Below, in pieces: positions 9,061 through 17,764 of a DNA stretch of 64,000 bases. The position numbers and the translations under genes are program-made. Position 1 is the stretch's first letter, and every line of letters starts with the position of its first letter. Under the pieces are notes generated by a model. The model had not been told where the DNA came from. It saw only the letters and a list, made by a program, of their open reading frames with translations, and made no database searches. The DNA comes from Enterococcus diestrammenae (GTDB taxonomy: Bacteria > Bacillota > Bacilli > Lactobacillales > Enterococcaceae): assembly GCF_009933255.1 (NCBI RefSeq), contig NZ_MAEI01000010.1, forward strand, positions 1 through 64,000, given 5' to 3'.

Positions 9061-10714
9061 GGCCCTCACCTACTTTCTCTTTCGTAGCCGTGGTCCCTAC
9101 TGGCTCGGCCTTAGGTAGGGAGTCTTCTGTTTCCTTTACAACCGGTGTAACTGGTGATACCGGGCTCTTTTTCGCAAGTTCTGCCCGGGCTTCGGCTAAG
9201 GAATACCCCGCCATCAACAACCCCAATTCATTTTCACTGGTTTCTTTTGGATCAACAATCCCGACAATCTCCCCGCCATGAATCACAGCAATTCGGTCGG
9301 AAACATTTAATACTTCATCTAATTCAAAACTAATCAATAAGACCGCTTTGTTCTTGTCTCGTTGTTCTATCAAGCGCTTGTGAATAAACTCAATCGCCCC
9401 CACATCTAGCCCACGAGTCGGATTGGCGACAATCAGCAATTCTGGATCGCGATCGATTTCCCGAGCGATAATCGCTTTTTGCTGGTTCCCCCCAGATAAC
9501 GCTTTAGCCGGAGCTTGTTCACTAGTCGTCCGCACATCAAATTCTTGAATTAATTCATTGGCATGGTCATTGATTTCGCGATAGTCCAGCACCCCCAAAT
9601 GGCTCATTGGTTCTTGGTAATAAGTCTGAAGAGCCATATTTTCGGCTAAGGTCATCTCCAATATCAAGCCAAAGCGATGCCGGTCTTCTGGCACATGACC
9701 CACGCCTTTTTCGGTGATTGCCCGCGGGCGTTTGTTGGTGATTTCTTCACCATCGACGGTAATCACACCACTTTCAGCTTTGCGCAAGCCTGTCAACGCT
9801 TGTACTAACTCTGACTGTCCATTGCCATCGATACCAGCAATCCCTAAAACCTCTCCAGCTCGGACTTCCAAGCTGAGATTTTTCACTGCTTCTAAGCCAC
9901 GACCATCTTTGACTGTCAAGTTTTCCACAGACAAGATGACTTCTTTTGGCTGTGCTGGTTTTTTCTCAGTCTTAAAGGAAACTGAGCGCCCCACCATCAT
10001 ATCCGCCAATTCTTGAGAGCTGACCGCTGCCACATCCACAGTGCCGATACCTTTCCCACGGCGAATAACGGTACAGCGATCGGCAACGGCTTTGATTTCA
10101 TCTAGCTTATGGGTAATTAAGATGATTGATTTTCCTTCAGCCACCAAGTCCTTCATGATTTTCATCAGTTCGTCAATTTCTTGTGGAGTCAAAACCGCTG
10201 TCGGTTCGTCAAAAATCAGGACATCCGCACCACGATAAAGAGTCTTCAAAATTTCCGCCCGCTGTTGCATCCCCACGGAAATATCTCGCACTCGGGCATC
10301 GGGATCCACTGCCAGCCCATAGCTTTCTGACAACCGTTTGATTTCAGCCGCGGCCTTCTTAGTGCTCAAAATACCGAAATGATTCGGTTCGCTTCCTAAG
10401 ATAATGTTTTCTGTAACCGTAAAAGCATCCACCAACATAAAATGTTGGTGCACCATCCCAATCCCAAAACGACTGGCAGCGGTGGGACTAGTCATGCGCA
10501 CCTTTTTTCCGTTGATCAGGATTTCTCCTGAGGTGGGTTCCAATAATCCTGAGAGCATGTTCATCAAAGTGGATTTGCCGGCCCCATTTTCCCCTAACAA
10601 GGCATGAATTTCTCCTTTACGGACTTGGAGATTCACGTCATCATTGGCTTTAAAAGTCCCAAAGGCTTTAGTGATATGGCGCATCTCCACCACATAATTT
10701 TCTGTTTCTACCAC
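9053..10714 (-). CDS. nupO: Nucleoside ABC transporter ATP-binding protein, double ATPase (NupO/YufO type)
   Basis: Drives nucleoside import. Two ABC domains lie in one chain. The first shows Walker A LLGENGAGKSTLM, a degenerate signature (ISVGMQQRAEIL) and Walker B VLIFDEPTAVL. The second has GIDGNGQSELVQAL in place of a standard Walker A, signature LSGGNQQKAIIAREI and a degenerate Walker B LLIVANPTRGLD. This asymmetry is usual for ribose/nucleoside importers. The C-terminal 45 residues are Pro/Glu/Thr-rich and not part of the ATPase. The GTG at 10714 has AAAGGA 10 bp ahead; the GTG at 10723 is too close to it. Confidence 0.9.
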   Translation of the reverse strand: MVETENYVVEMRHITKAFGTFKANDDVNLQVRKGEIHALLGENGAGKSTLMNMLSGLLEPTSGEILINGKKVRMTSPTAASRFGIGMVHQHFMLVDAFTVTENIILGSEPNHFGILSTKKAAAEIKRLSESYGLAVDPDARVRDISVGMQQRAEILKTLYRGADVLIFDEPTAVLTPQEIDELMKIMKDLVAEGKSIILITHKLDEIKAVADRCTVIRRGKGIGTVDVAAVSSQELADMMVGRSVSFKTEKKPAQPKEVILSVENLTVKDGRGLEAVKNLSLEVRAGEVLGIAGIDGNGQSELVQALTGLRKAESGVITVDGEEITNKRPRAITEKGVGHVPEDRHRFGLILEMTLAENMALQTYYQEPMSHLGVLDYREINDHANELIQEFDVRTTSEQAPAKALSGGNQQKAIIAREIDRDPELLIVANPTRGLDVGAIEFIHKRLIEQRDKNKAVLLISFELDEVLNVSDRIAVIHGGEIVGIVDPKETSENELGLLMAGYSLAEARAELAKKSPVSPVTPVVKETEDSLPKAEPVGTTATKEKVGEGHE

Positions 10715-10796
10715 TCTTTTCACATCCTTTACTTGCTAGCTTAACGCTGGTATAACAATCAACAACAAATAATGACAAAACCAAAGAAGTTGCCTT

Positions 10797-10841
10797 CTTA
10801 TAAAAGCTCCCTTGAAAACCATTGGTAGCAGAGGAGCTTTT
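10797..10841 (-). terminator. Hairpin upstream of the ATPase gene (terminator or attenuator)
   Basis: Perfect 11-bp arms ATAAAAGCTCC and GGAGCTTTTAT, with a loop of about 22 bp, lie about 80 bp before nupO. The T tract after the stem is short, so it may act as a partial terminator or leader structure rather than a full stop. Confidence 0.5.
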
Positions 10842-10976
10842 ATGAAAAAACAGGGTTGGGTCTTGATTTATCAGTAGTCTATAAATGATCAATAATCATT
10901 TTTCCGAGCTTTTCTGAATCTACTTTTTCCAAAATAAATTTGTTTGTATTCCATGGCATATGAACTGCTTATCGCA

Positions 10977-11175
10977 GAAAATGGTGAAATTGGGCGGAGT
11001 AGGATTGGCATGACAGTAGCTTTCAGGAACGGGAATGAATTACTTAGAGTTATGGCGCTGGCGACATTACTCTAAGTTTGAAGTCCCCAGGTTAATGACA
11101 AATCGATTTTTATTTGGCATTGACCGGTCCAGCTACCGTCATGCCCAATCCTGCGAAGCCCAATTCACCATTTCC
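10977..11175 (-). repeat. Structured intergenic repeat, copy C
   Basis: Third copy, same orientation as B. The outer arms run GAAAATGGTGAAATTGGG... and ...CCCAATTCACCATTTCC. The core hairpin is ACTTAGAGT (11042-11050) with ACTCTAAGT (11069-11077), as in copy B but with a different loop. It lies between the ABC ATPase gene and the terminator of the lipoprotein gene. Confidence 0.85.
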
Positions 11176-11228
11176 CAACGAAAAAAAGCACTTTTCCGAC
11201 CACATCAAACAATTTTTTTCTAAAAAAA

Positions 11229-11277
11229 GATAGCCAGAAAGTTGGACCACAATTTGTAGTTTTTCTTTCTGACTATC
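11229..11277 (-). terminator. Terminator after the BMP lipoprotein gene
   Basis: Arms GATAGCCAGAAAG and CTTTCTGACTATC pair with one mismatch. On the minus strand the stem is followed by CTTTTTTTAG. It partly separates the highly expressed binding protein from the ABC genes. Confidence 0.85.
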
Positions 11278-11325
11278 CGACATTGCTACTAGTTACTCAC
11301 AACATTTACCGCTGTTTCCTCTTTA

Positions 11326-12447
11326 TTATGGTTTTTCAGGTACTTCGATATCGCCATCGATGATCCCTTGTTTGGCTTCATCAACTGCTTTTTGAGCCTC
11401 TTCAGAAATCACACCCGCAGTCAAATCAACCCCGCCATCTTTCAATGCGTAAGTCAAATGTTCACCACCAGGGAATTCCCCGTTCATGGCACGATTGGAA
11501 ATATCTTGAACCGCAGCGCCGACACCTTTCAAAGTAGAAGTCAACGTACAGTTGGCTTTTTTGCCATCTTTCGTCGTAAAGGCCCCGTCAGCTTCTTGGT
11601 CCCGGTCAACCCCGATTACCCAAACTTGTTCGTCTTTCAATTCAGCTTCCGTTTTTTGCTCATTTTTAGCAATCGCTTCGGCAAAGACCCCAACACCTGT
11701 ACCACCGGAAGCATGGAAGATGATGTCCGCCCCGCCGTTGTACATGGAAGCTGCGATGGATTTCCCTTTATCCGGTGCACTAAAATCACCAGCGTATTGG
11801 TTTTTCACTTCAACTTTTTTACCTAATTTTTCAGCGGTATCATTGACCCCTTTGTTAAAGCCGGCTTCAAAACGGTCGATTACCGGACCTTCCGCACCAC
11901 CGATAAAACCAACTGTATTAGTTTTAGTCATGTAAGCTGCGGCAATCCCAGCCAAATATGACGCTTCATGGTCGGCAAAAGTTGCGGAGACGACATTGTC
12001 CATATCGGGAATTTCATCATCGATAATCCCAAATGTCGTGTCCGGAAATTGGGTAGCTGCTTTTTGGATATCTGGTTTCAACAAATAGCCGATTCCGAAA
12101 ATCGTTTGAAAACCATTGTTCACCGCCGTATTGATGTGGTTCGCATAATCAGAAGCATTTTGGGATTGGAAGTAATTGTAACCCCCGACACCTTTTTTGA
12201 TGCCGTTTTCGTTCCCCCAAGCTTGCATCCCTTCCCAAGCGGATTGGTTAAAGGATTTATCGTCAACCCCACCAGTATCCGTGACCAAGGCTACACTATA
12301 TTTTTTACCACCAGCTGCACTTGAGTCGGTTCCTTTGTCGGTTCCGCCAGATGAGTCAGTACTATTACCGCCACCGCCACATGCTCCGAGTACCATGACA
12401 CTTGCCAATGCTACTACTCCTAAACGCCACTTATTCGCTTTTTTCAT
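11326..12447 (-). CDS. BMP family nucleoside-binding lipoprotein
   Basis: Substrate-binding protein of the nucleoside ABC importer, anchored to the outer face of the membrane. The signal peptide MKKANKWRLGVVALASVMVLGAC ends in the lipobox LGAC, followed by a Gly/Ser/Thr linker and the BMP domain. Domain motifs include VALVTDTGGVDDKSFNQSAWEGM and 'IFHASGGTGVGVFAEA'. The ATG at 12447 is used because AGGGGG lies 8 bp ahead; the 17 residues upstream are unlikely to be translated. It is homologous to NupN and TmpC/PnrA. It is followed by its own terminator. Confidence 0.92.
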   Translation of the reverse strand: MKKANKWRLGVVALASVMVLGACGGGGNSTDSSGGTDKGTDSSAAGGKKYSVALVTDTGGVDDKSFNQSAWEGMQAWGNENGIKKGVGGYNYFQSQNASDYANHINTAVNNGFQTIFGIGYLLKPDIQKAATQFPDTTFGIIDDEIPDMDNVVSATFADHEASYLAGIAAAYMTKTNTVGFIGGAEGPVIDRFEAGFNKGVNDTAEKLGKKVEVKNQYAGDFSAPDKGKSIAASMYNGGADIIFHASGGTGVGVFAEAIAKNEQKTEAELKDEQVWVIGVDRDQEADGAFTTKDGKKANCTLTSTLKGVGAAVQDISNRAMNGEFPGGEHLTYALKDGGVDLTAGVISEEAQKAVDEAKQGIIDGDIEVPEKP

Positions 12448-12576
12448 TTCTGTATTGCCCCCTAAAATGATTAGTTTATTTTCTACAGCCGCCATCACTA
12501 GCTAGCTGAAAGAACGTGGTTTGGTGAGCATCGCCGTGGCGAGCTCTTGATGGACCAGGTTTGACCATCAGGAAGT

Positions 12577-12972
12577 TCATAAATCTTTATCGGTAAATGA
12601 ATATGGTAACAATTGTGAAACGGTCATTTCTTTGATGACACCTTCATCGCCGACTAACGTGACTGGCATACTTGGGTCACAAAATTCTGACATCACTTGT
12701 CGACAAGCCCCACAAGGCGAAATCGGCTCTGGGGTATGTCCGGCTACCACTAAATGTTGAAAGTTGCGCTCTCCTTCCGAAACCGCCTTGAAAAATGCTG
12801 TCCGTTCAGCACAGTTGGTGAGGCCAAAGGAAGCATTTTCGATATTCACCCCTTGGTAAGTCTTGCCATCAGCAGTCACCAGACAAGCCCCCACTGGAAA
12901 ATGGGAATAGGGCACATACGCTTGATCCAATGCTGCTACGGCAATCTCAATCCACTCTTTTTTTGCTTGCAT
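12577..12972 (-). CDS. cdd: Cytidine deaminase
   Basis: Deaminates (deoxy)cytidine to (deoxy)uridine, feeding the pyrimidine phosphorylase. 131 residues, the normal length for the tetrameric enzyme. Zinc site residues are visible in NCAERTAFF and SPCGACRQVMSEF, with the substrate loop FPVGACLVTADGKTYQGVNIENAS. It starts 17 bp after deoC. Confidence 0.95.
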   Translation of the reverse strand: MQAKKEWIEIAVAALDQAYVPYSHFPVGACLVTADGKTYQGVNIENASFGLTNCAERTAFFKAVSEGERNFQHLVVAGHTPEPISPCGACRQVMSEFCDPSMPVTLVGDEGVIKEMTVSQLLPYSFTDKDL

Positions 12973-12989
12973 CCGGTCACCTCGCAGGC

Positions 12990-13652
12990 TTAATAGCCTT
13001 CACCCTTGGCACCGTTGATGATGGCTACGCTGGCACTTGTCCCTAAGCGTGTCGCGCCAGCTTCCACCATGGCCATCGCTTCTTCCGCAGTATGAATGCC
13101 ACCTGAAGCCTTGACACCCATTTCTGGACCAACCGTTTCCCGCATCAAACGGACATCTTCAGCGTGAGCCCCACTTGTTGAAAAACCAGTGGAAGTCTTC
13201 ACGAAGTCCGCTCCAGCTGCTTGCGCCAATTCACAGGCTTTTACGATTTCTTCATTAGTCAATAGCGCGGTTTCAATGATAACTTTCACTAAAGCACGAT
13301 CCTTAGCCGCTTCGACCACAGCTTCGATATCTTGTTGGACTTTTTTGTATTGCGCCGATTTCAAGGCGCCGATATTGATGACCATATCCACTTCATCAGC
13401 CCCGTTATTGATGGCATCACGGGCTTCATAGGCTTTGACTTCAGACGTATTTGCCCCTAAAGGAAACCCGATTACCGTACAAACTGCGACCGGTTCGCCA
13501 GCCAATTTTTCGGCCGCTAATTTGACCCACGTTGGATTGATACAAACGGAGTAAAAGTGATATTTTTTAGCTTCTTCGATAATTTCTAAGACCGCTTCTT
13601 CCGTTGCATCTGCTTTTAAAAGTGTGTGGTCCATCATGCGATTTAATTCCAT
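12990..13652 (-). CDS. deoC: Deoxyribose-phosphate aldolase
   Basis: Splits 2-deoxyribose-5-phosphate to acetaldehyde and glyceraldehyde-3-phosphate. 220 residues; the Schiff-base lysine lies in [10 protein letters not shown] and the second active-site lysine in [14 protein letters not shown], with [12 protein letters not shown] at the N-terminus. It receives the DeoB product made in the same cluster. It lies between pdp and cdd in one transcript. Confidence 0.95.
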   Translation of the reverse strand: MELNRMMDHTLLKADATEEAVLEIIEEAKKYHFYSVCINPTWVKLAAEKLAGEPVAVCTVIGFPLGANTSEVKAYEARDAINNGADEVDMVINIGALKSAQYKKVQQDIEAVVEAAKDRALVKVIIETALLTNEEIVKACELAQAAGADFVKTSTGFSTSGAHAEDVRLMRETVGPEMGVKASGGIHTAEEAMAMVEAGATRLGTSASVAIINGAKGEGY

Positions 13653-13712
13653 TTGTAAAACAGCTCCTTTGTTGTTTGACTATTTTTGTTAGCAATTCAA
13701 GGTGTCTTGACC

Positions 13713-15014
13713 CTACTCTACAATGATATCATGAATCAGTTCAGGCTCCTCGCCAGAAGCCCCAATTTCGATATTAGCATAGAGCAATTCTTTGACCTCC
13801 GCCACATCTTCACTATTAGCGTAGATTGTCAGCAAGGATTCTCCTTCTGCCACTGGGTCACCGACTTTTTTATGGAGTTTCAAGCCCACTGCGTAATCAA
13901 TGCTGTCTTCTTTAGTTTTGCGACCGGCACCTAAAAGCATCGCTGCGACACCGACTTCATTGGCGACTATTTTGGTGACGACTCCCTCCTGTAAGGCAGG
14001 CAAGTCAAATTCATACTTAGCTGTCAGCAGACGCTCGGGGTGATCGACTACCGCTACATCTCCTCCTTGGTTACGAATCATTTCCTTGAATTTTTCCAAG
14101 GCGGCACCAGATTCTAGCGCTTCTTGCAATTTTGCTCGAGCTTCTGTGAGGTTTGCTGCACCTTTTGCTAAGACTACCATCTGGGAACCCAAGGCGTAGC
14201 ACATCTCTAATAGATCAGCTGGACCATGCCCTTGCAGGGTTTCGATGGCTTCTACCACTTCCAAGCTATTGCCAATCGCTTCACCCAGTGGTTGGGACAT
14301 GTCAGAAACCACTGCCATCACTTGCCGGTTGGCTAAATTGCCAATCCGTACCATGGTGTGAGCCAGGCGTTTGGCATCGCCGATATTTTTCATAAACGCC
14401 CCGTCACCGGTAGTCACGTCCAGAACGATGGCATCGGCACCGGCTGCAATCTTTTTACTCATGATGGAGCTAGCAATCAAAGGAATCGAGCTAACTGTCG
14501 CCGTCACATCCCGCAGTGCATAGAGTTTTTTGTCCGCCGGTGCCAAATCCCCTGACTGCCCGATGACTGCGACTTTGCTTTCATTGACGATTCGGATAAA
14601 GTCCTCATCGGCAATCTCAATCTGAAAACCAGGAATCGCTTCAAGCTTGTCCAAGGTCCCACCGGTAAAGCCTAAGCCGCGACCGCTCATCTTAGCTACC
14701 GGTACTCCCAGCGCGGCTACTAACGGCGCCAACACCAGAGTAGTGGTATCCCCCACACCGCCAGTAGAATGTTTGTCGACTTTGATCCCTTCGATAGACG
14801 AGAGATCGATGACTTCACCAGAATGGGCCATCGCCAAAGTCAGATTGGTAATCTCTTCATCCGTCATATCTTGGAAATACACCGCCATCAAAAAGGCACT
14901 CATTTGGTAATCGGGAATTTCCCCCGCCGTATAGTTGTCGATAATAAACGTAATTTCTTCTCGTGACAGTACCTGACCATCACGTTTTTTCTCGATTAAA
15001 TCCACCATGCGCAT
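13713..15014 (-). CDS. pdp: Pyrimidine-nucleoside phosphorylase
   Basis: Phosphorolysis of thymidine, uridine and deoxyuridine. 433 residues; the family signature [21 protein letters not shown] is visible, together with [13 protein letters not shown] (phosphate loop) and the C-terminal barrel-sandwich domain. It is the first gene of the pdp-deoC-cdd run, behind a clear promoter and operator-like sites. The start at 15014 has AGGAGG 10 bp upstream. Confidence 0.94.
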   Translation of the reverse strand: MRMVDLIEKKRDGQVLSREEITFIIDNYTAGEIPDYQMSAFLMAVYFQDMTDEEITNLTLAMAHSGEVIDLSSIEGIKVDKHSTGGVGDTTTLVLAPLVAALGVPVAKMSGRGLGFTGGTLDKLEAIPGFQIEIADEDFIRIVNESKVAVIGQSGDLAPADKKLYALRDVTATVSSIPLIASSIMSKKIAAGADAIVLDVTTGDGAFMKNIGDAKRLAHTMVRIGNLANRQVMAVVSDMSQPLGEAIGNSLEVVEAIETLQGHGPADLLEMCYALGSQMVVLAKGAANLTEARAKLQEALESGAALEKFKEMIRNQGGDVAVVDHPERLLTAKYEFDLPALQEGVVTKIVANEVGVAAMLLGAGRKTKEDSIDYAVGLKLHKKVGDPVAEGESLLTIYANSEDVAEVKELLYANIEIGASGEEPELIHDIIVE

Positions 15015-15162
15015 GGTTGTTCATCCTCCTAATCAGTGGCCAGCCACTTCCAACTTCATTTGTCTTCCTCATGATTTACCTGACTGCAACAATTTTATTG
15101 GTTAGCGACAAACCGTGGTCCTTTCACCGATTTGGTCTATTCCGCTAGCAGAACTCGGTGTT

Positions 15163-15190
15163 ATTATACTAGAAAAACGCGGTGAGTAAA
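15163..15190 (-). promoter_or_regulatory. Promoter of the pdp-deoC-cdd operon
   Basis: On the minus strand, TTTACT (15190-15185) and TATAAT (15168-15163) are separated by 16 bp, about 150 bp before pdp. Confidence 0.65.
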
Positions 15191-15198
15191 CCATTTTA

Positions 15199-15244
15199 GT
15201 AAAACAGTTTACCTAATAGATAATTATCTTTGAAGCGCTTACAA
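15199..15244. promoter_or_regulatory. Operator-like sites upstream of the pdp promoter
   Basis: Two sites are visible. TTGAAGCGCTTACAA at 15230-15244 matches the cre/LacI-family operator pattern with an AAGCGCTT centre. The inverted repeat GTAAA-acag-TTTAC at 15199-15212 lies just upstream of the -35 box. Candidates to bind are CcpA and the adjacent LacI-type regulator; which one binds is inference. Confidence 0.55.
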
Positions 15245-15277
15245 GAGTAATATACAGGCTAAAACACCTGTTGTCAA

Positions 15278-16279
15278 TCACTTCACGCTCTCACGAAGAA
15301 TTAATTTGGTTTCAAAAACTTTGTTGGCTACCTTCCGTTCTGGGAATTCGATGGCATCGATTAAAAATTTGGCCGCGTGAAAACCAATTTCAAAACTTGG
15401 TTGCTCTACCGTGGTCAATGGCGGGGTGATGTACTGAGCCAGATTGAGATTATCAAAGCCAATCACCGAAATATCCTCCGGCACCTGTAAGCCCCGCTCA
15501 TATATCGCCTGATAACAACCGATAGCCATGGCATCATTGCCACAAAAAATAGCGGTTAAGTCCTTTTGTTGTAACAATTCCCGGGCAGCCAAATAACCAC
15601 CCTCCACCGTCAAACTTCCCTCAATAACATAGCGGCCTTTATAAGAAAGCCCACCATCTTTTAACGCATCCCGATAGCCGTTAAACCGCTCTTGCAGCTG
15701 ATAATAGCCCGTACTTTCTTTCAACATGCCGATTTCCCGGTGTCCTTTTGCGATAAGATAGCTCACCGCTTGATAAGCCCCTTCGTATTCTTTGACAATC
15801 AGCCGACCAGTTTCTCGTTGATTAATCCCCCGGTCGATCAAAATCAAAGGCATCCCTCGATAAAAATCGCTTCCTGGTGCATAAGCTTCCGGCAGCTGGT
15901 TCGGTGTCGCAAATAAAACACCATCCACAGAACGGTGCCGCAACTCTTCTAAATAGGCGATTTCCTTCTCCTGACTCTGCTGGGTATTGCACATCACTAC
16001 CATGTAGCCTAGCGCATTGACGTACTGCTCCGCCCCTTCAACGATTTTGGAGAAAAAGTAATCGGTAATATCCGGGATGATCATGCCAATCGTTTTGGAC
16101 CGACGATTGATCAAATTTGAAGCAAAAAAATCTGGCTTGTAATTGTATTTATTGACAATCTCCCATACTCTTTGGCGCGTCTCGGCACTGAAGCGAGTTC
16201 CTTTATTATTCAAAATCTGAGAGACCGTGGTCACTGACACCCCAGCCATTTCAGCGATTTGTTTGATAGTCAACTTCAT
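15278..16279 (-). CDS. LacI family transcriptional regulator
   Basis: About 333 residues. The N-terminal HTH MKLTIKQIAEMAGVSVTT and hinge helix RFSAETRQRVWEIVNKY are followed by a sugar-binding type sensor domain (IGMIIPDITDYFFSKIVEGAE, 'GVLFATPNQ', 'AIFCGNDAMAIGCYQA', 'ISVIGFDNLNLAQYITPPLTTVEQP'). The start at 16279 has AAGGAG ahead; the 63 upstream codons lie in the leader and repeat region. It resembles RbsR-type regulators. Position directly before the nucleoside cluster, in the same direction, suggests control of that cluster, with a ribose-type ligand possible. Confidence 0.88.
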   Translation of the reverse strand: MKLTIKQIAEMAGVSVTTVSQILNNKGTRFSAETRQRVWEIVNKYNYKPDFFASNLINRRSKTIGMIIPDITDYFFSKIVEGAEQYVNALGYMVVMCNTQQSQEKEIAYLEELRHRSVDGVLFATPNQLPEAYAPGSDFYRGMPLILIDRGINQRETGRLIVKEYEGAYQAVSYLIAKGHREIGMLKESTGYYQLQERFNGYRDALKDGGLSYKGRYVIEGSLTVEGGYLAARELLQQKDLTAIFCGNDAMAIGCYQAIYERGLQVPEDISVIGFDNLNLAQYITPPLTTVEQPSFEIGFHAAKFLIDAIEFPERKVANKVFETKLILRESVK

Positions 16280-16293
16280 CTTGGCTAGCTCCT

Positions 16294-16310
16294 TTAGCAA
16301 ACGCTTTATA
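16294..16310. promoter_or_regulatory. LacI/cre-like site in the regulator leader
   Basis: TTAGCAAACGCTTTATA lies 15-31 bp before the regulator start. It has the CG-centred half-site pattern seen upstream of pdp and may serve autoregulation. Confidence 0.4.
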
Positions 16311-16413
16311 CTTGTAATCAGCTTCAGTGTAGCAAACTTTAGCGGAAAAATCCTTTTTTCGCTGATTTTAAAACGGAAATAGTTTGATTGATAATCGTAG
16401 GCATAAAAAATAG

Positions 16414-16605
16414 GTAGGGCTGGTTTCTGGTGGGGTGGCCTTGGTGCAGTGGGACCGGAAAATGCCAAATAAAGTGCAATTTGTCATTTTCCTTGTAGCT
16501 TTAAACTCCCTGTAAGTTCACCAAAATCATGGTGAACAACAGGGAGTAATTCAGCTACGATCCTAAACCCTGCGCCAAGGCCACCCCACCTCCAACAAGC
16601 CCAAC
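16414..16605 (+). repeat. Structured intergenic repeat, copy D
   Basis: Same orientation and outer arm type as copy A. The core begins GGGACCGGAAAATGCCAAA. The main hairpin is ACTCCCTGT (16505-16513) with ACAGGGAGT (16539-16547), enclosing GTTCACC with GGTGAAC. Against copy A every stem has changed on both sides so that pairing is kept. Confidence 0.85.
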
Positions 16606-16822
16606 TATTTTTTACGCCAACTCTGATGGACAAGCATTGAGTGGTTTAATAACATTGGAAAAAGGTTTTTTGTTGTAAATTTTGGGATTGCTACACTGAG
16701 ATAAGTTGGGTCTTTTTGAGAAAAATCGAGAACTATTCTCGTAAAAAGTTGCTATGTAAAGAAATTTTTGTGTTATCTTCTACAAAAAAGCTTATTGTCC
16801 CATTTGAGGTTCCGTTACGGCA

Positions 16823-17087
16823 GAAAATGGTGAAATTGGGCGGAGCGAATTTGGTATGACAGTAGCTCCAAGGATAACAAGTGAATTACGGAGAGTTAGT
16901 GCAGCTTGCCGTGCTTACTCTCCGTTTGAAATTGTAAAGTCAAGCTAAAGGTGCATTTGCGCATACAGTCGCTTCTAAGCAGAGCCCGCTAAGAAGGACT
17001 AGCAATGGCAAATTGCTCTTCATTTGGCATTTTCTGGTCCAGCTACCGTCATGCCAAATCCTGCGAAGCCCAATTTCACCATTTTCC
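16823..17087 (-). repeat. Structured intergenic repeat, copy E
   Basis: Same orientation as B and C, with outer arms GAAAATGGTGAAATTGGG... and ...CCCAATTTCACCATTTTC. The core hairpin is ACGGAGAGT (16888-16896) with ACTCTCCGT (16917-16925), a fourth stem sequence. About 80 bp of extra DNA is inserted between the two internal hairpins (roughly 16940-17020). It ends about 15 bp before the next terminator stem. Confidence 0.85.
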
Positions 17088-17096
17088 AAACCCGCA

Positions 17097-17141
17097 CAAA
17101 AAGACAAACAACTTCTGCCACTTCCAAAAGTTGTTTGTCTC
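17097..17141 (-). terminator. Terminator after the methyltransferase gene
   Basis: Minus strand: AGACAAACAACTT pairs with AAGTTGTTTGTCT, followed by TTTTTGTG. It lies about 12 bp past the gene's stop and next to repeat E. Confidence 0.85.
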
Positions 17142-17152
17142 TAAAGTACAGG

Positions 17153-17758
17153 TTACTCTTTGACACTCTTCAGGATATAGTACCCTTTGTCTTTCGTGAC
17201 GATTTCACAGTTGCCGAAAACTTCTGTCATCTTCTTCTTAGCGCTAGGAGCACCTTGTTTTTTCTGGATGACGATGGTCAACGTGCCACCAGGCAAAAGC
17301 AACTCATGAGCGCCACTCAAAATCTCATGGACGACTTCTTTCCCCGCACGAATCGGCGGATTGGACAAAATGGCTGCATAAGGCGCATGGTGCAACGTTT
17401 CATAGATATTGGAAACATGAATATCCACGTTGGTCACTTGGTTGCGGCCGGCATTGCGACTAGCCAGATCTACCGCCCGATGATTGACATCAATCATTTC
17501 CACTGGTCGACCGTAAGCCGCTGCCAAGGCCAACCCTACAGGACCATAGCCACAGCCCACGTCCAAAATACCCCCTGTTGCTGGTAATTCTTCGGCATCA
17601 AAGGCAGCGATCATCACCCGGGAGCCGTAGTCCACGGTGTCGCGGGAAAAAACCCCACTATCCGTGACAAAATGAAAGCGACGGCCCAATAAGGTAAAGT
17701 CCCATTCCTCATAATCGTGAGGTAAATCAGGGTTTTCAGTATAGTAATGGTTGGTCAT
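17153..17758 (-). CDS. Class I SAM-dependent methyltransferase, RsmC/YbxB-like
   Basis: About 201 residues of small methyltransferase fold: SAM motif ILDVGCGYGPVGLALA, acidic residue in 'VEMIDVNHRAVDLA', and catalytic 'ILSNPPIRAG' (NPP motif of base N-methyltransferases such as 16S rRNA m2G enzymes). The second methionine (17758) is used because it follows the SGNH gene stop by 6 bp. It forms a two-gene unit with the hydrolase. The exact target is not shown by the sequence. Confidence 0.8.
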   Translation of the reverse strand: MTNHYYTENPDLPHDYEEWDFTLLGRRFHFVTDSGVFSRDTVDYGSRVMIAAFDAEELPATGGILDVGCGYGPVGLALAAAYGRPVEMIDVNHRAVDLASRNAGRNQVTNVDIHVSNIYETLHHAPYAAILSNPPIRAGKEVVHEILSGAHELLLPGGTLTIVIQKKQGAPSAKKKMTEVFGNCEIVTKDKGYYILKSVKE

Positions 17759-17764
17759 GTACAC

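Noticed and set aside
16280..16468. Possible 63-residue N-terminal extension of the LacI-type regulator
   Set aside because: The HTH starts directly at the ATG at 16279 with AAGGAG before it; the extension covers the operator-like site and part of repeat D.
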